Source of the DNA: Pyrinomonadaceae bacterium
GTDB taxonomy: Bacteria > Acidobacteriota > Blastocatellia > Pyrinomonadales > Pyrinomonadaceae
Direction: 5' to 3'
DNA length: 64,000 bases
NCBI GenBank assembly: GCA_021228405.1
Contig: JAJQRF010000001.1
Span: 888,462 to 952,461 of the forward strand
Below the pieces are notes generated by a model. That model did not search any database and had not been told where the DNA came from. It saw only the letters and a program-made list of their open reading frames with translations. Both the position numbers and the translations under genes were made by a program. Position 1 is the first letter of the stretch; every line of letters begins with the position of its first letter. Shown here piece by piece: positions 8,894-17,006 of the stretch.

Positions 8894-9139
8894 TCAATTA
8901 ACTATTTCTACTCTGTAATCTTCGATGACGGGATTTGCCAAAACGTCTTTCGCTATTTTTTCGGCGGTTTCCTTTGCTTCCGCTTCCGAAGTATTTTCAG
9001 CGAGTGCGATCTCGAAATATTTTCCCTGACGAATATCGGCGATCTTTTCAAAACCCAGAAGTTCCGCCGAATGATGGATCGCTTTTCCCTGCGGATCGAG
9101 CACGCCCGGCTTTAATGTGACATAAACTTTAACTTTCAT
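8894..9139 (-). CDS. purS: Phosphoribosylformylglycinamidine synthase subunit PurS
   Basis: 81 residues, the normal PurS size. It begins MKVKVYVTLKPGVLDPQGKA and continues through a FEKIADIRQGKYFEI segment, the typical ferredoxin-like PurS fold. PurS dimerises and couples PurQ to PurL. The ATG at 9139 is preferred over one 15 codons upstream because the family start is MKxKVYVxLK. It is the first gene of a leftward purS-purQ unit. Confidence 0.93.
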   Translation of the reverse strand: MKVKVYVTLKPGVLDPQGKAIHHSAELLGFEKIADIRQGKYFEIALAENTSEAEAKETAEKIAKDVLANPVIEDYRVEIVN

Positions 9140-9284
9140 AATATAATCGAAAATAACCAAAATAAATCTTAGATTCTTACGCAAATTCTTGAGTAAATCA
9201 ACGTTCTATGTTAAATTTCACGCTAATAAAAGTTCTAATTAGCAACCGAATCAATTAATTCAAAGGAGAAACTTTAATAACAAT

Positions 9285-9674
9285 ATGCAAAATAACGGAA
9301 AAACCGCGCTTGGACTTGATGCCAATGTTGGAGCTTTAATTTGTTACCTTGGCAATCTGGTCTGTGCTTTAGGCTTAATTTACAGCATCGTCGTAATCGT
9401 GACCGACAAAACAAACAAACTGGCTCGCTTTCACGCGTTTCAATCGATCTTATTATCAGCGGCAGGCATAGTAATAAGTATCGTAATTCAGGTTCTTGCC
9501 GGTATTGCGGCGGCTGCCAACTCAGGTATTCTGGCGATGTTGATCGGATTAGTTGCCCTGGTTTTCGGTCTCGGAATTTTGATCGCCGTAATCTTTACGG
9601 CGGTCAAAGCGTTTCAGGGTCAAATCTTCAAACTTCCGGTTATCGGCAATTTAGCAGACGGCTGGTCAAACTAA
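9285..9674 (+). CDS. DUF4870/Tic20-like small membrane protein
   Basis: 129 residues with about four transmembrane helices. The signature DKTNKLARFHAFQSILL sits between the first and second hydrophobic regions, as in DUF4870 proteins. Function in this family is not established. AAAGGAG lies 16 bp before the ATG, a rather long spacing. It is transcribed divergently from purS and convergently with purB, with a shared terminator at its end. Confidence 0.85.
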   Translation: MQNNGKTALGLDANVGALICYLGNLVCALGLIYSIVVIVTDKTNKLARFHAFQSILLSAAGIVISIVIQVLAGIAAAANSGILAMLIGLVALVFGLGILIAVIFTAVKAFQGQIFKLPVIGNLADGWSN

Positions 9675-9690
9675 AAGACCACTGAAAATA

Positions 9691-9724
9691 AAAAAAGGCG
9701 GGCAGATTTGCCCGCCTTTTTTTA
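9691..9724. terminator. Bidirectional terminator between DUF4870 gene and purB
   Basis: AAAAAAGGCGGGCA...TGCCCGCCTTTTTTT: a GC-rich stem with A and T runs on the two sides, serving both convergent genes. Its right side touches the purB stop codon. Confidence 0.92.
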
Positions 9725-11017
9725 TTTCCCGAAAACTCTCGCAAAAACCTTTTCGACGTTCCGCAGATAGTGCTTCACGTCAAAAGCTCTTTCGATCTCT
9801 GCGACCGAAAGTTTGGCGCGGATGTCCGCATCCTGCATCACCAAATCCTTATATTCGCCGCCTTCGTCCCAAACCTTCATCGCGTTTCTCTGCGTGTAAA
9901 CGTAAGCGTCTTCGCGTGAAATCCCCTTTTGCGTCAAAGCCAGCATCAATTGTCCGCTGAAGACCAAACCGCGCGTCAGGTTCAGATTTTTCAGCATATT
10001 TTCGGGATAAACGACGAGCGTATCCAACAGCGAAGTAGTTTTCGCCAGAATATAATCGAGCGCGGCGGACGAATCGGGCAAAACGATTCTTTCAGCCGAC
10101 GAATGCGAAATGTCGCGTTCGTGCCAGAGCGCAACGTCTTCCAGACCGACGATCGCATTGGCGCGCACGGTGCGCGCCATCCCGCAGATTCTTTCCGACA
10201 AGATCGGGTTGCGTTTGTGCGGCATCGCGCTTGAGCCTTTCTGTCCCGTCTTGAATTTTTCCTGCGCTTCGCGGACTTCGGTTCTCTGCCAATGGCGAAC
10301 TTGCAGTGCGATCTTTTCCAAACTCGAAGCGATGATCGCCAAAGTGCAAAGATATTCGGCGTAACGGTCGCGCTGGATGACCTGCGTCGAAACGTCGGCG
10401 GCGGCAATCCCGAGTTTTGCACAAACTCTTTCTTCGACATCGGGCGCGAGATGCGCAAACGCGCCGACCGCGCCGGAAATCTTGCCGACCGCGATTTGTT
10501 TCTTCGCTTTTTCGAGCCGTTCCCTGTTGCGCTGAAACTCCGAATACCACAAAGCCCACGTTAAGCCGAAAGAAGTCGGCTCGGCGTGAATGCCGTGCGT
10601 GCGTCCGATCTGCGGCGTGTCTTTGAATTCAAAAGCGCGGCGTTTCAAAACTTCCAGAAGCGCGTCGATCTTCGGCAAAAGCACATCGCAAGCTTCTTTT
10701 AAAAGTAAGGCGTTTGCCGTGTCGACCACGTCCGACGACGTTAAGCCGTAATGCACGAAACGCGCCGCTTCGCCGATGTTTTCGGCTAAATTCGTGGTAA
10801 AAGCGATCACGTCGTGATCGGTCGTTTTTTCGATCTCGTTGACTCTTTCAACTGTAAAAGCGGCTTTCGATTTTATTTCTTCAAGCGCATCGGCGGGAAT
10901 GATTCCGTCCTCGGCGTGAACTTCGCAGACGGCGATTTCCACGTCGAGCCATTTCTGAAATTTATTGTTCAGCGTCCAGATTGCGCCCATTTCGGGCAAT
11001 GTATATCTTTCGATCAT
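9722..11017 (-). CDS. purB: Adenylosuccinate lyase
   Basis: 431 residues, the standard bacterial length. The fumarase/aspartase superfamily signature GSSAMPHKRNP is present, with an N-terminal MIERYTLPEMGAIW and the THGIHAEPTSFG active-site segment. It cleaves SAICAR and adenylosuccinate in purine synthesis. It lies 0.6 kb from purS/purQ but is a separate transcription unit. Confidence 0.96.
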   Translation of the reverse strand: MIERYTLPEMGAIWTLNNKFQKWLDVEIAVCEVHAEDGIIPADALEEIKSKAAFTVERVNEIEKTTDHDVIAFTTNLAENIGEAARFVHYGLTSSDVVDTANALLLKEACDVLLPKIDALLEVLKRRAFEFKDTPQIGRTHGIHAEPTSFGLTWALWYSEFQRNRERLEKAKKQIAVGKISGAVGAFAHLAPDVEERVCAKLGIAAADVSTQVIQRDRYAEYLCTLAIIASSLEKIALQVRHWQRTEVREAQEKFKTGQKGSSAMPHKRNPILSERICGMARTVRANAIVGLEDVALWHERDISHSSAERIVLPDSSAALDYILAKTTSLLDTLVVYPENMLKNLNLTRGLVFSGQLMLALTQKGISREDAYVYTQRNAMKVWDEGGEYKDLVMQDADIRAKLSVAEIERAFDVKHYLRNVEKVFARVFGK

Positions 11018-11082
11018 AACTTTGAAAAAGAGATATTATTACTTTTCGATTCGGAAAATGGAAATTCCTCTTGACGGTTTTT

Positions 11083-11208
11083 CGGGGAATGGAACGCGGA
11101 GCGGGCGGATTCGGCAGATTACCGCGGATTTTTCAAAAGGTATTTTTAATGTTTTATCCGTTTCGCGCCGCCCGCTCCGCCAAATCCGCGTTCCAAATTC
11201 TTTTCCCC
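11083..11208. repeat. Long inverted repeat, GC-rich family B, copy 1
   Basis: The arm at 11083-11130 (GGGGAATGGAACGCGGAGCG...) pairs with 11156-11208 (...CCGCGTTCCAAATTC, then CCCC) imperfectly over ~45 bp. It fills most of the divergent purB/ino1 intergenic region. Related copies lie at 21641-21734 and 37397-37475. Confidence 0.8.
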
Positions 11209-11236
11209 AATGTTTTGTTGTAGAATTAAGGTTTTT

Positions 11237-12421
11237 ATGAGCAACAGAAATTTAGGCATTGCGATCATCGGTTTGGGCGGCGCGGTCGGTTCGACGATGG
11301 TTGCGGGAATCGAGCTTCTCAAAAAAGGAAAGATCGACAAAGCGGGTTTGCCGCTTGCGGATTTGGACGAAAATCTGGTCAAAGATTTAGCCGCATACGA
11401 AAACATCACGTTTGCGGGTTGGGATTTGTTCGGCGAACATCTCTCAAAAGCGGCGGAGGAACACGAAGTTCTCACGCTCAAACAATTTGCGGCGGTCGAA
11501 GAAGAATTGCGCCGCATCAAGCCGTGGCGCGCCGTGTCAAATAAAGATTTTCTCGCCAACATCGAAGGCGAAAACACCGTGGCGGACAATTCGCACCGCG
11601 AAATCATCGGGAAGATTCGCGCTAACTTGCGCGAATTCAAACAAACCTGCGATTCGGTCGTCGTCATCAATCTCGCTTCGACCGAAAAATTGGCGGATGA
11701 AGGCAACGAGATATTCAATTCGCTTGCCGGTTTTGAAAAAGCTCTGGACGCAAACGCCGCAGAGATTTCGCCCGCGATGCTTTACGCTTACGCGGCAATC
11801 GCCGAGCAAATTCCTTACGGAAATTTCACGCCGTCCGTCGCGGCAGACATTCCTGCACTGATCGAATTTGCCGAAAATCAAAACGTCCCGCTTGCCGGAA
11901 AGGACGGCAAAACCGGACAGACGATGATAAAAAGCGTTCTCGCACCGGCTTTTAAAACCCGTGCTCTGCACGTCGAAGGCTGGTTTTCGACCAACATTTT
12001 AGGCAACCGCGACGGGCTTGCGCTTTCAAATACCGATTCGCTCGCGTCGAAAATTAAAACGAAAAGCAGTTTATTGGACGACATTCTCGGCTACGAGGTC
12101 GAAGATCATCTCGTCGACATCCGCTATTACAAACCGCGCGGCGACAATAAGGAAGCGTGGGACAACATCGATCTGAAAGGCTTTTTAGGTCAGCAAATGC
12201 AGTTAAAGGTAAATTTTCTCTGCAAAGATTCGATCCTCGCCGCGCCGTTAGCAATTGAAATCGCCCGCTGTTTAGATTTAGCCAAACAGCGCGGTGAAAA
12301 AGGTGTTTTTGAAGAAGCCGGCGTATTTTTCAAATTCCCGATGACGCGCCGCAAAGACGCAAAACCCGAAAACGCGCTCCACAAACAGGAAGATATTTTA
12401 TTAAATTGGCTGAAAAAATAA
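11237..12421 (+). CDS. ino1: Inositol-3-phosphate synthase
   Basis: 394 residues. It has an N-terminal Rossmann motif (GIAIIGLGGAVGST) and the MIPS core: PLAGKDGKTGQT, then GWFSTNILGNRDG and GFLGQQMQLKVNF...DSILAAPLAIE. It converts glucose-6-phosphate to inositol-3-phosphate with NAD, the first step of inositol lipid synthesis. The ATG at 11237 follows TAAGG; nine extra codons upstream are unlikely to be used. Glucose-6-phosphate isomerase lies 3 kb away but is not in the same operon. Confidence 0.92.
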   Translation: MSNRNLGIAIIGLGGAVGSTMVAGIELLKKGKIDKAGLPLADLDENLVKDLAAYENITFAGWDLFGEHLSKAAEEHEVLTLKQFAAVEEELRRIKPWRAVSNKDFLANIEGENTVADNSHREIIGKIRANLREFKQTCDSVVVINLASTEKLADEGNEIFNSLAGFEKALDANAAEISPAMLYAYAAIAEQIPYGNFTPSVAADIPALIEFAENQNVPLAGKDGKTGQTMIKSVLAPAFKTRALHVEGWFSTNILGNRDGLALSNTDSLASKIKTKSSLLDDILGYEVEDHLVDIRYYKPRGDNKEAWDNIDLKGFLGQQMQLKVNFLCKDSILAAPLAIEIARCLDLAKQRGEKGVFEEAGVFFKFPMTRRKDAKPENALHKQEDILLNWLKK

Positions 12422-12425
12422 CAAA

Positions 12426-12558
12426 AGTTCAGAGTCCCGCCTTCAGGCGGCTTTTTGCTGAGTGTGATGCCGCCCGAAGTTTTCACGAGTCGTTTCGTCA
12501 TTTTTTCGGCATAGGCTTTTTGCCGAGTATTTGCCGCCTGAAGGCGGGACTCTGAACT
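12426..12558. repeat. Inverted repeat with perfect ~25-bp arms after ino1
   Basis: Arms 12426-12450 and 12534-12558 (AGTTCAGAGTCCCGCCTTCA...) are exactly complementary. Inside are two direct copies of a GGCTTTTTGC(T/C)GAGT...GCCGCC motif. The right arm reaches the stop codon of the convergent XRE gene, so the element is a shared 3' structure. Confidence 0.85.
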
Positions 12559-12910
12559 ACTCTTTTTCCTTGATCTGTTTGAGCATTTCGCCGATTTCTT
12601 CCATTTTTTCGATCGGCAAATCTTTGACGATCTCGGCGATGGTCGGCGCGCTTTTTTCGCGGATGAGCGCACGCATCGCGTGATTTTCTCCTACCGAAGC
12701 GTGTTCGGACGGTTCCCAATCGAACAGATCGCTCGGCGTGCAGTTGAGCAAAAGACAGAGCTTTTCGATTTGCCAGATTTTCAGTTCAAGCACATTTCCA
12801 CTGAAAAAATTATTCGATGCCGACCGCGTAAAGCCGTTTTCCATCAAAAAAACCCAGGGTTTTTGAATCCCGCGCAGTTTCATCACCCGCATTACATCAA
12901 AACGAAGCAT
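12557..12910 (-). CDS. XRE-family (Cro/CI) helix-turn-helix regulator
   Basis: 117 residues. The N-terminal ~70 residues form a Cro/CI-type HTH ending in IEKLCLLLNCTPSDLFDWEP, the usual closing pattern of HTH_26/XRE domains. The C-terminal ~45 residues are acidic and helical (IVKDLPIEKMEEIGEMLKQI), suggesting a dimerisation helix. No toxin partner is adjacent. The gene's promoter region borders array 2, so one possibility is that it binds that repetitive DNA; this is speculation. Confidence 0.85.
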   Translation of the reverse strand: MLRFDVMRVMKLRGIQKPWVFLMENGFTRSASNNFFSGNVLELKIWQIEKLCLLLNCTPSDLFDWEPSEHASVGENHAMRALIREKSAPTIAEIVKDLPIEKMEEIGEMLKQIKEKE

Positions 12911-12951
12911 ATTTTCACCTCAAATTTCAGATTCGACCTAAATTTTAATTT

Positions 12952-13197
12952 TAACAGAACTTTTATGCGATTGAACAGAACTTTTTTAATATTGAATCGA
13001 ACAATTTTAATTTTGAACCGAACGGTTTTGATATTTAACCAATCGGCTATTATATTTCACAGAACAGTTATTACTTTTAACAGAACGGTTTTTAATATAA
13101 ACAGAACTGTTTTAATATTTAACCGATCGGTTGTGACATTAAACAGATCGGTTATGACATTAAACAGATCGGTAGTGACATTTCACAAATCTCTCTC
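12952..13197. repeat. Array 2: exact 21-bp repeats with AACCGATCGGTT-type palindromes
   Basis: Eleven to twelve units, each 21 bp, centred on AAC(C/A)GA(A/T)CGGTT with an AT-rich TTT(A/G)ATATT spacer. The best units are perfect 12-bp palindromes. Every internal unit checked is exactly 21 bp, so one reading frame stays open and encodes a meaningless 7-residue repeat. It lies upstream of the XRE gene and downstream of the DUF1203 gene. Confidence 0.9.
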
Positions 13198-13204
13198 TAC
13201 TTGA

Positions 13205-13303
13205 AACGAACGGCTTTGCCCAAAAAGTGCTTAAGATGAAGATTTCCGCCGCGTGTGCGGCAGAAAGAACATCTGCGATCAAGCACTTTTTGGGCAAAGC
13301 CGA
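13205..13303. repeat. Inverted repeat with ~21-bp perfect arms
   Basis: CGGCTTTGCCCAAAAAGTGC near 13209-13230 is repeated in inverse near 13282-13303, with ~50 bp between. It lies directly after array 2. Confidence 0.8.
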
Positions 13304-13317
13304 AACGAACTTTATAA

Positions 13318-13362
13318 AGGCAGAAACACGTCCTACTATCCTGCGCGTTTCTGCCTGTTTTT
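13318..13362 (-). terminator. Hairpin at the 3' end of the DUF1203 gene
   Basis: AGGCAGAAAC pairs with GTTTCTGCCT across a ~22-bp loop, overlapping the DUF1203 stop codon. It is likely a terminator for that leftward gene. Confidence 0.65.
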
Positions 13363-13822
13363 ATGTGCGTTCGATGCGGGCGACGAAACAGCCCGCTTCG
13401 GCGTTGCGGAGGTTGATGTAATTCACGTTTTCGAGCGCGAAGATTGCGGCGATCTGCGTTTCGATGTTTTCCTCTTCGACCGCTTCCCTTTTGATAAGTT
13501 CGCTATTGTTTCCGTAACCTTCAAAAAGCAGCGGCAGATCGATCAATTCGGGCGGAAAACCTGCCTCGTCAAACGCTTTGCATTCGTTTTTATGAATGTA
13601 AACGGGCGAAGGAAGCGGCAGATCGGACAGATTTTCAAACGCATTGTAAGTAAATAAAATCCTGTCCTCCGCGCCTTTCCGGAAAGTTTTCAGACACACC
13701 CGGCAAGGTCCGTAACCTTTCGCCACGTCCGCAAATGCGGGATGTCCATACTGCGGCGACTTCATCTTTTCACGCACACTTCGAGCCGTTTCCGACGGGA
13801 TCGGAACGATTTTGTAGTTCAT
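13361..13822 (-). CDS. DUF1203 family protein
   Basis: 153 residues, the normal DUF1203 length. Family-like features: a PCRVC motif in the first third, then PVYIHKNECKAF in the middle and a C-terminal YINLRNAEAGCFVARIE. The paired Cys and His suggest metal binding, but the function is unknown. The ATG at 13822 follows AGGAGAA. It is expressed leftward, separately from the Ada gene upstream. Confidence 0.8.
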   Translation of the reverse strand: MNYKIVPIPSETARSVREKMKSPQYGHPAFADVAKGYGPCRVCLKTFRKGAEDRILFTYNAFENLSDLPLPSPVYIHKNECKAFDEAGFPPELIDLPLLFEGYGNNSELIKREAVEEENIETQIAAIFALENVNYINLRNAEAGCFVARIERT

Positions 13823-13847
13823 ATTTTCTCCTGATTATTTAAGAATA

Positions 13848-13950
13848 TTTGCCTGCGAAAGAAACGAAAAGAACGAAAAGAAATTAAGAAAATTATTTAA
13901 CTAATGATGTTCTATTTAGTTTTATTTTTCGCGTTCTTTCGCGGGCAAAT
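13848..13950. repeat. Long inverted repeat family A, copy 1
   Basis: TTTGCCTGCGAAAGAAACGA (13848 on) pairs with TTCTTTCGCGGGCAAAT (to 13950). It sits between the ada stop and the DUF1203 start. Members of this family read TTGCCCACGAAATACACGAA on one arm. Confidence 0.85.
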
Positions 13951-13953
13951 GTT

Positions 13954-14985
13954 TTAACGTTTTTCGTTTTCCAAGATTCGTTTTTTGCGTTCGATTCCCC
14001 AGCGGTAGCCGCTCAGATTTCCGTTTTTGCCGATGACGCGGTGGCACGGAATGACGAGCGCGACGTGGTTTGAAGCGCAAGCCGTCGCAACGGCGCGCAC
14101 GGCGTTTTTATTGCCCAGACTTTCGGCAACGTCCGCATAAGAAACCGTTTCGCCGTATGGAATTTTCCGCAAAACTTCCCAAACGCGCATCTGAAACGCC
14201 GTCGCCTGCAAATCCAAAGGCAAATCCAAAGTCTTGTTTTTACCTTCTAAATTTAAAAGAATCGCTTCGATATATTCCTTCAGATTCGTGCTTTCTTCGA
14301 TGATCGCGGCGTTCCTGTATTCCGCAAAAAGATTTTCTTTCAGCACGTTTTCATCATCGCCGAACGCCACGGAGCAAACTCCTTTGGCGGTTCGCGCAAC
14401 AAGCAGTTTTCCGAGATCGCAATCTGTGACCGTGTAATTTATCTTCATATTTTTGCCTTTCTTCGCGTAGGTTTTCGGGGTCATTCCGAGCTTTTCGGAA
14501 ACGTTTTCGTAAAGCCGGCTCGACGAGTTAAATCCTGCTTCATACATCGCATCCGTCACGCCGCCGCCCGATTTTATCTCCGCCTTGAACTTTTCCAAAC
14601 GCTTTATTTCCGCAAATTTCTTGGGCGAAACGCCGATGATTTCCTTGAACATTTTCTGCAAATGCGCCGCGCTCAGATTCAATTCCGCGCTCAAATCTTC
14701 GAGTGAAATGTTTTCTTCCGTTTCGAGCAATTCACAAACGCGAAGCACGGTCTTCGTCTGTTCGCCGATCGTTTCATTTTTCGGCTGACAACGGCGGCAG
14801 GCGCGAAAACCTTCGCGTTCGGCGCGTTCAAAATCTTCAAAGAACGAAACGTTTTCACGTTTCGGCAACCGCGACGAACACGAAGGCTTGCAGTAAATTT
14901 TGGTCGAATTGACCGCGTAAACAAACGCGCCGTTAAACCGCGCATCATTGTTCCGAACTGCTTTCCAATAAATTTCCGTTTCCAT
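13954..14985 (-). CDS. ada: Bifunctional Ada: methyl-phosphotriester sensor, AraC-type activator and O6-methylguanine-DNA methyltransferase
   Basis: 343 residues with the full Ada layout. The N-terminal zinc domain has Cys32, Cys36, Cys63 and Cys66 (Cx3C...Cx2C); the methyl acceptor of this domain is one of these. An AraC-type double HTH follows (about 85-175), then the MGMT domain ending in IPCHRVIGKNGNLSGYRWG, where the PCHRV Cys accepts the methyl group. In characterised Ada, methylated protein activates its own and repair genes. Here it is a stand-alone leftward gene. Confidence 0.95.
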   Translation of the reverse strand: METEIYWKAVRNNDARFNGAFVYAVNSTKIYCKPSCSSRLPKRENVSFFEDFERAEREGFRACRRCQPKNETIGEQTKTVLRVCELLETEENISLEDLSAELNLSAAHLQKMFKEIIGVSPKKFAEIKRLEKFKAEIKSGGGVTDAMYEAGFNSSSRLYENVSEKLGMTPKTYAKKGKNMKINYTVTDCDLGKLLVARTAKGVCSVAFGDDENVLKENLFAEYRNAAIIEESTNLKEYIEAILLNLEGKNKTLDLPLDLQATAFQMRVWEVLRKIPYGETVSYADVAESLGNKNAVRAVATACASNHVALVIPCHRVIGKNGNLSGYRWGIERKKRILENEKR

Positions 14986-15054
14986 ATTTGAGAGTTTATT
15001 TGATGTGAAAAAGTAAATCTATCCGAAAATTGTGCGGTAATTTTTAAAGAGGAA

Positions 15055-15145
15055 ATTATCACAGATGAACACAGATAAAATAGAGATCATTTTATCAGGA
15101 TTTACATAAAATCCGCGTTCAGCCGTGTCGATCTGTGGATAATTT
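15055..15145. repeat. Long inverted repeat, CACAGATGAACACAGAT family
   Basis: ATTATCACAGATGAACACAG (15055 on) pairs imperfectly with ...CCGTGTCGATCTGTGGATAAT (to ~15142). It fills the divergent ada/pgi intergenic region, so it may overlap their promoters. Confidence 0.75.
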
Positions 15146-15168
15146 TTTCTTTGTGGTAAATTAAAATT

Positions 15169-16854
15169 ATGCTGAATTCAATCACTTATTCATTGCCCGA
15201 AGATTTGGAAACTGCCGTTCAGTTGGAGTTTTTCAAGTGGAAAAAAGAGGAAAAAATCGCACGCGTTTGGCAAAAGGATGCAAGCGTTTGGACGAACGAC
15301 GACGAAGCAAAATGGCTCGGCTGGCTCGATTCGGTCGGGGAGGAACTCGAAAAAGTCGCTGAATATAAAGCGTTTGCCGACGACGTGAAGGAGTTTGAAT
15401 CGATCGTTTTACTGGGAATGGGCGGAAGCTCCTTGTGTCCTGAAGTGCTTTCGATCACGTTCGGAAAAACGCAGTTTCACATTCTCGATTCAACCGTTCC
15501 CGCACAGGTCAAAACCGTCGAAGAAAAAGTAAATTTGGCGAAAACGCTTTTCATTGTCGCTTCAAAATCAGGCTCGACGCTCGAACCCAACTGCTTCAAA
15601 CAATATTTTTATGAGCGTGTTTCTGAAACGGTCGGACGCGAAAACGCCGGAAAACATTTCGTCGCGATCACCGACCCGAATTCTAAAATGCAAAAGGTTG
15701 CGGAAAGAGACAATTTCCGCCAAATCTTTTTCGGAAATCCCGAAATCGGCGGCAGATTTTCCGCGCTTTCGCCGTTCGGAATGGCGGCGGGCGCGGCGAT
15801 GGGTTTGGATGTTGGCGATTTTTTAAGCCGTGCAAACGAAATGGTTGCGGCTTGCAAAGAAGAGAATCCGCAGGAAAATCCGGGCGCGCTTTTGGGAATC
15901 ATTCTCGGGACGGCGCATAAGCACGGGCGCGATAAATTGACGATTTACACCTCGCCCGACATTTACGATGTCGGCGCGTGGCTCGAACAATTGCTGGCGG
16001 AAAGCACGGGTAAAAATGGCGTTTCGATCATTCCGATTGACCGCGAACCGCTTCTTTCGCCCGAAAATTACGGCGACGACAGCACGTTCGTCTATCTCAA
16101 AACGGCTGACACCGAAAACGCCGAATTTGAAAACGATCTCGCAGAGTTGGCGGAAAACGCACAGCCTGTGATTCATATTTCACTTGCCGAAAAAGCGAAT
16201 CTCGGACAGGAATTTTTCCGCTGGGAATTTGCAACGGCGGTCGCGGGCGCGATTATGGAGATCAATCCGTTCAATCAGCCCGACGTTGAATCAGCTAAGA
16301 TCGAGGCGCGGAAATTGACCGAAGAATATGAAAAAACCGGCGAATTGCCCGACGAAACGCCGTTTTTTGAAGCCGACGGCATCGAACTGTTTACGAGCGA
16401 AGAATATGCGGAAGAATTAACGGATGCAGTTGATGAAAAATCGCTTGCGAATTTGCTCGAAGCACATTTGCTGAACCTCGAAGACAACGACTATTTCGCG
16501 CTTCTCGCGTATATCGAAATGAATGCGGAAAACGAGGAAATGATGCGGAAAATACGCGAAAAGGTTTTGGAACGCGAGCAGGTGGCGACCTGTCTGGGTT
16601 TCGGTCCGCGCTTTCTGCACTCGACCGGACAAGCCTACAAAGGCGGCGCAAATAACGGAGTTTTCCTGCAAATCACGGCGGACGACCCGTTCGATCTCGA
16701 CGTGCCCGAACAAAAATATACTTTCGGAGTTGTCAAAGCGGCACAGTCACGCGGCGATTTTCAGGTTTTGATCGACCGCGGCAGACGCGCCCTGCGTGTT
16801 CATCTTGCCACGAACGTGAAAGATGGCTTGGAAAAACTTTTGAAGCTGATTTAA
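15169..16854 (+). CDS. pgi: Glucose-6-phosphate isomerase (long, transaldolase-fusion type)
   Basis: 561 residues. SIS-domain motifs are LLGMGGSSLCPEV and VASKSGSTLEPN, with the late sequence GFGPRFLHSTGQAYKGG. This version of PGI is usually the C-terminal half of a transaldolase/PGI fusion; here the transaldolase part is missing and it starts cleanly at its own ATG. It interconverts glucose-6-phosphate and fructose-6-phosphate. It has its own terminator and no operon partner. Confidence 0.9.
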   Translation: MLNSITYSLPEDLETAVQLEFFKWKKEEKIARVWQKDASVWTNDDEAKWLGWLDSVGEELEKVAEYKAFADDVKEFESIVLLGMGGSSLCPEVLSITFGKTQFHILDSTVPAQVKTVEEKVNLAKTLFIVASKSGSTLEPNCFKQYFYERVSETVGRENAGKHFVAITDPNSKMQKVAERDNFRQIFFGNPEIGGRFSALSPFGMAAGAAMGLDVGDFLSRANEMVAACKEENPQENPGALLGIILGTAHKHGRDKLTIYTSPDIYDVGAWLEQLLAESTGKNGVSIIPIDREPLLSPENYGDDSTFVYLKTADTENAEFENDLAELAENAQPVIHISLAEKANLGQEFFRWEFATAVAGAIMEINPFNQPDVESAKIEARKLTEEYEKTGELPDETPFFEADGIELFTSEEYAEELTDAVDEKSLANLLEAHLLNLEDNDYFALLAYIEMNAENEEMMRKIREKVLEREQVATCLGFGPRFLHSTGQAYKGGANNGVFLQITADDPFDLDVPEQKYTFGVVKAAQSRGDFQVLIDRGRRALRVHLATNVKDGLEKLLKLI

Positions 16855-16858
16855 GAAT

Positions 16859-16946
16859 TTTGCCCACGAAATACACGAAAGAAACGAAAAGATAAAATAA
16901 ATTAATTGTCTTTTTGTTCGTATTTTTCGTGTATTTCGTGGGCAAA
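16859..16946. repeat. Long inverted repeat family A, copy 2
   Basis: TTGCCCACGAAATACACGAA at the left pairs with its complement ending at 16946, with ~30-bp arms. It lies immediately after the pgi stop. Confidence 0.9.
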
Positions 16947-16956
16947 AAACCAAAAA

Positions 16957-16988
16957 AATAAGGCGGTGTGAAGTCCGCCTTTTTCAAC
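16957..16988. terminator. Terminator between pgi and the convergent HDOD gene
   Basis: A short hairpin AAGGCGG...CCGCCTTTTT with a T tail, following family A copy 2. Confidence 0.8.
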
Positions 16989-17006
16989 TTTAGTTTTAAC
17001 CCAAAA

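Noticed and set aside
12680-13204. Open frame with 7-residue repeats (LNRTFLI-like) across array 2
   Set aside because: It stays open only because the DNA period is 21 bp. There is no start signal of quality and it overlaps the XRE gene on the other strand.
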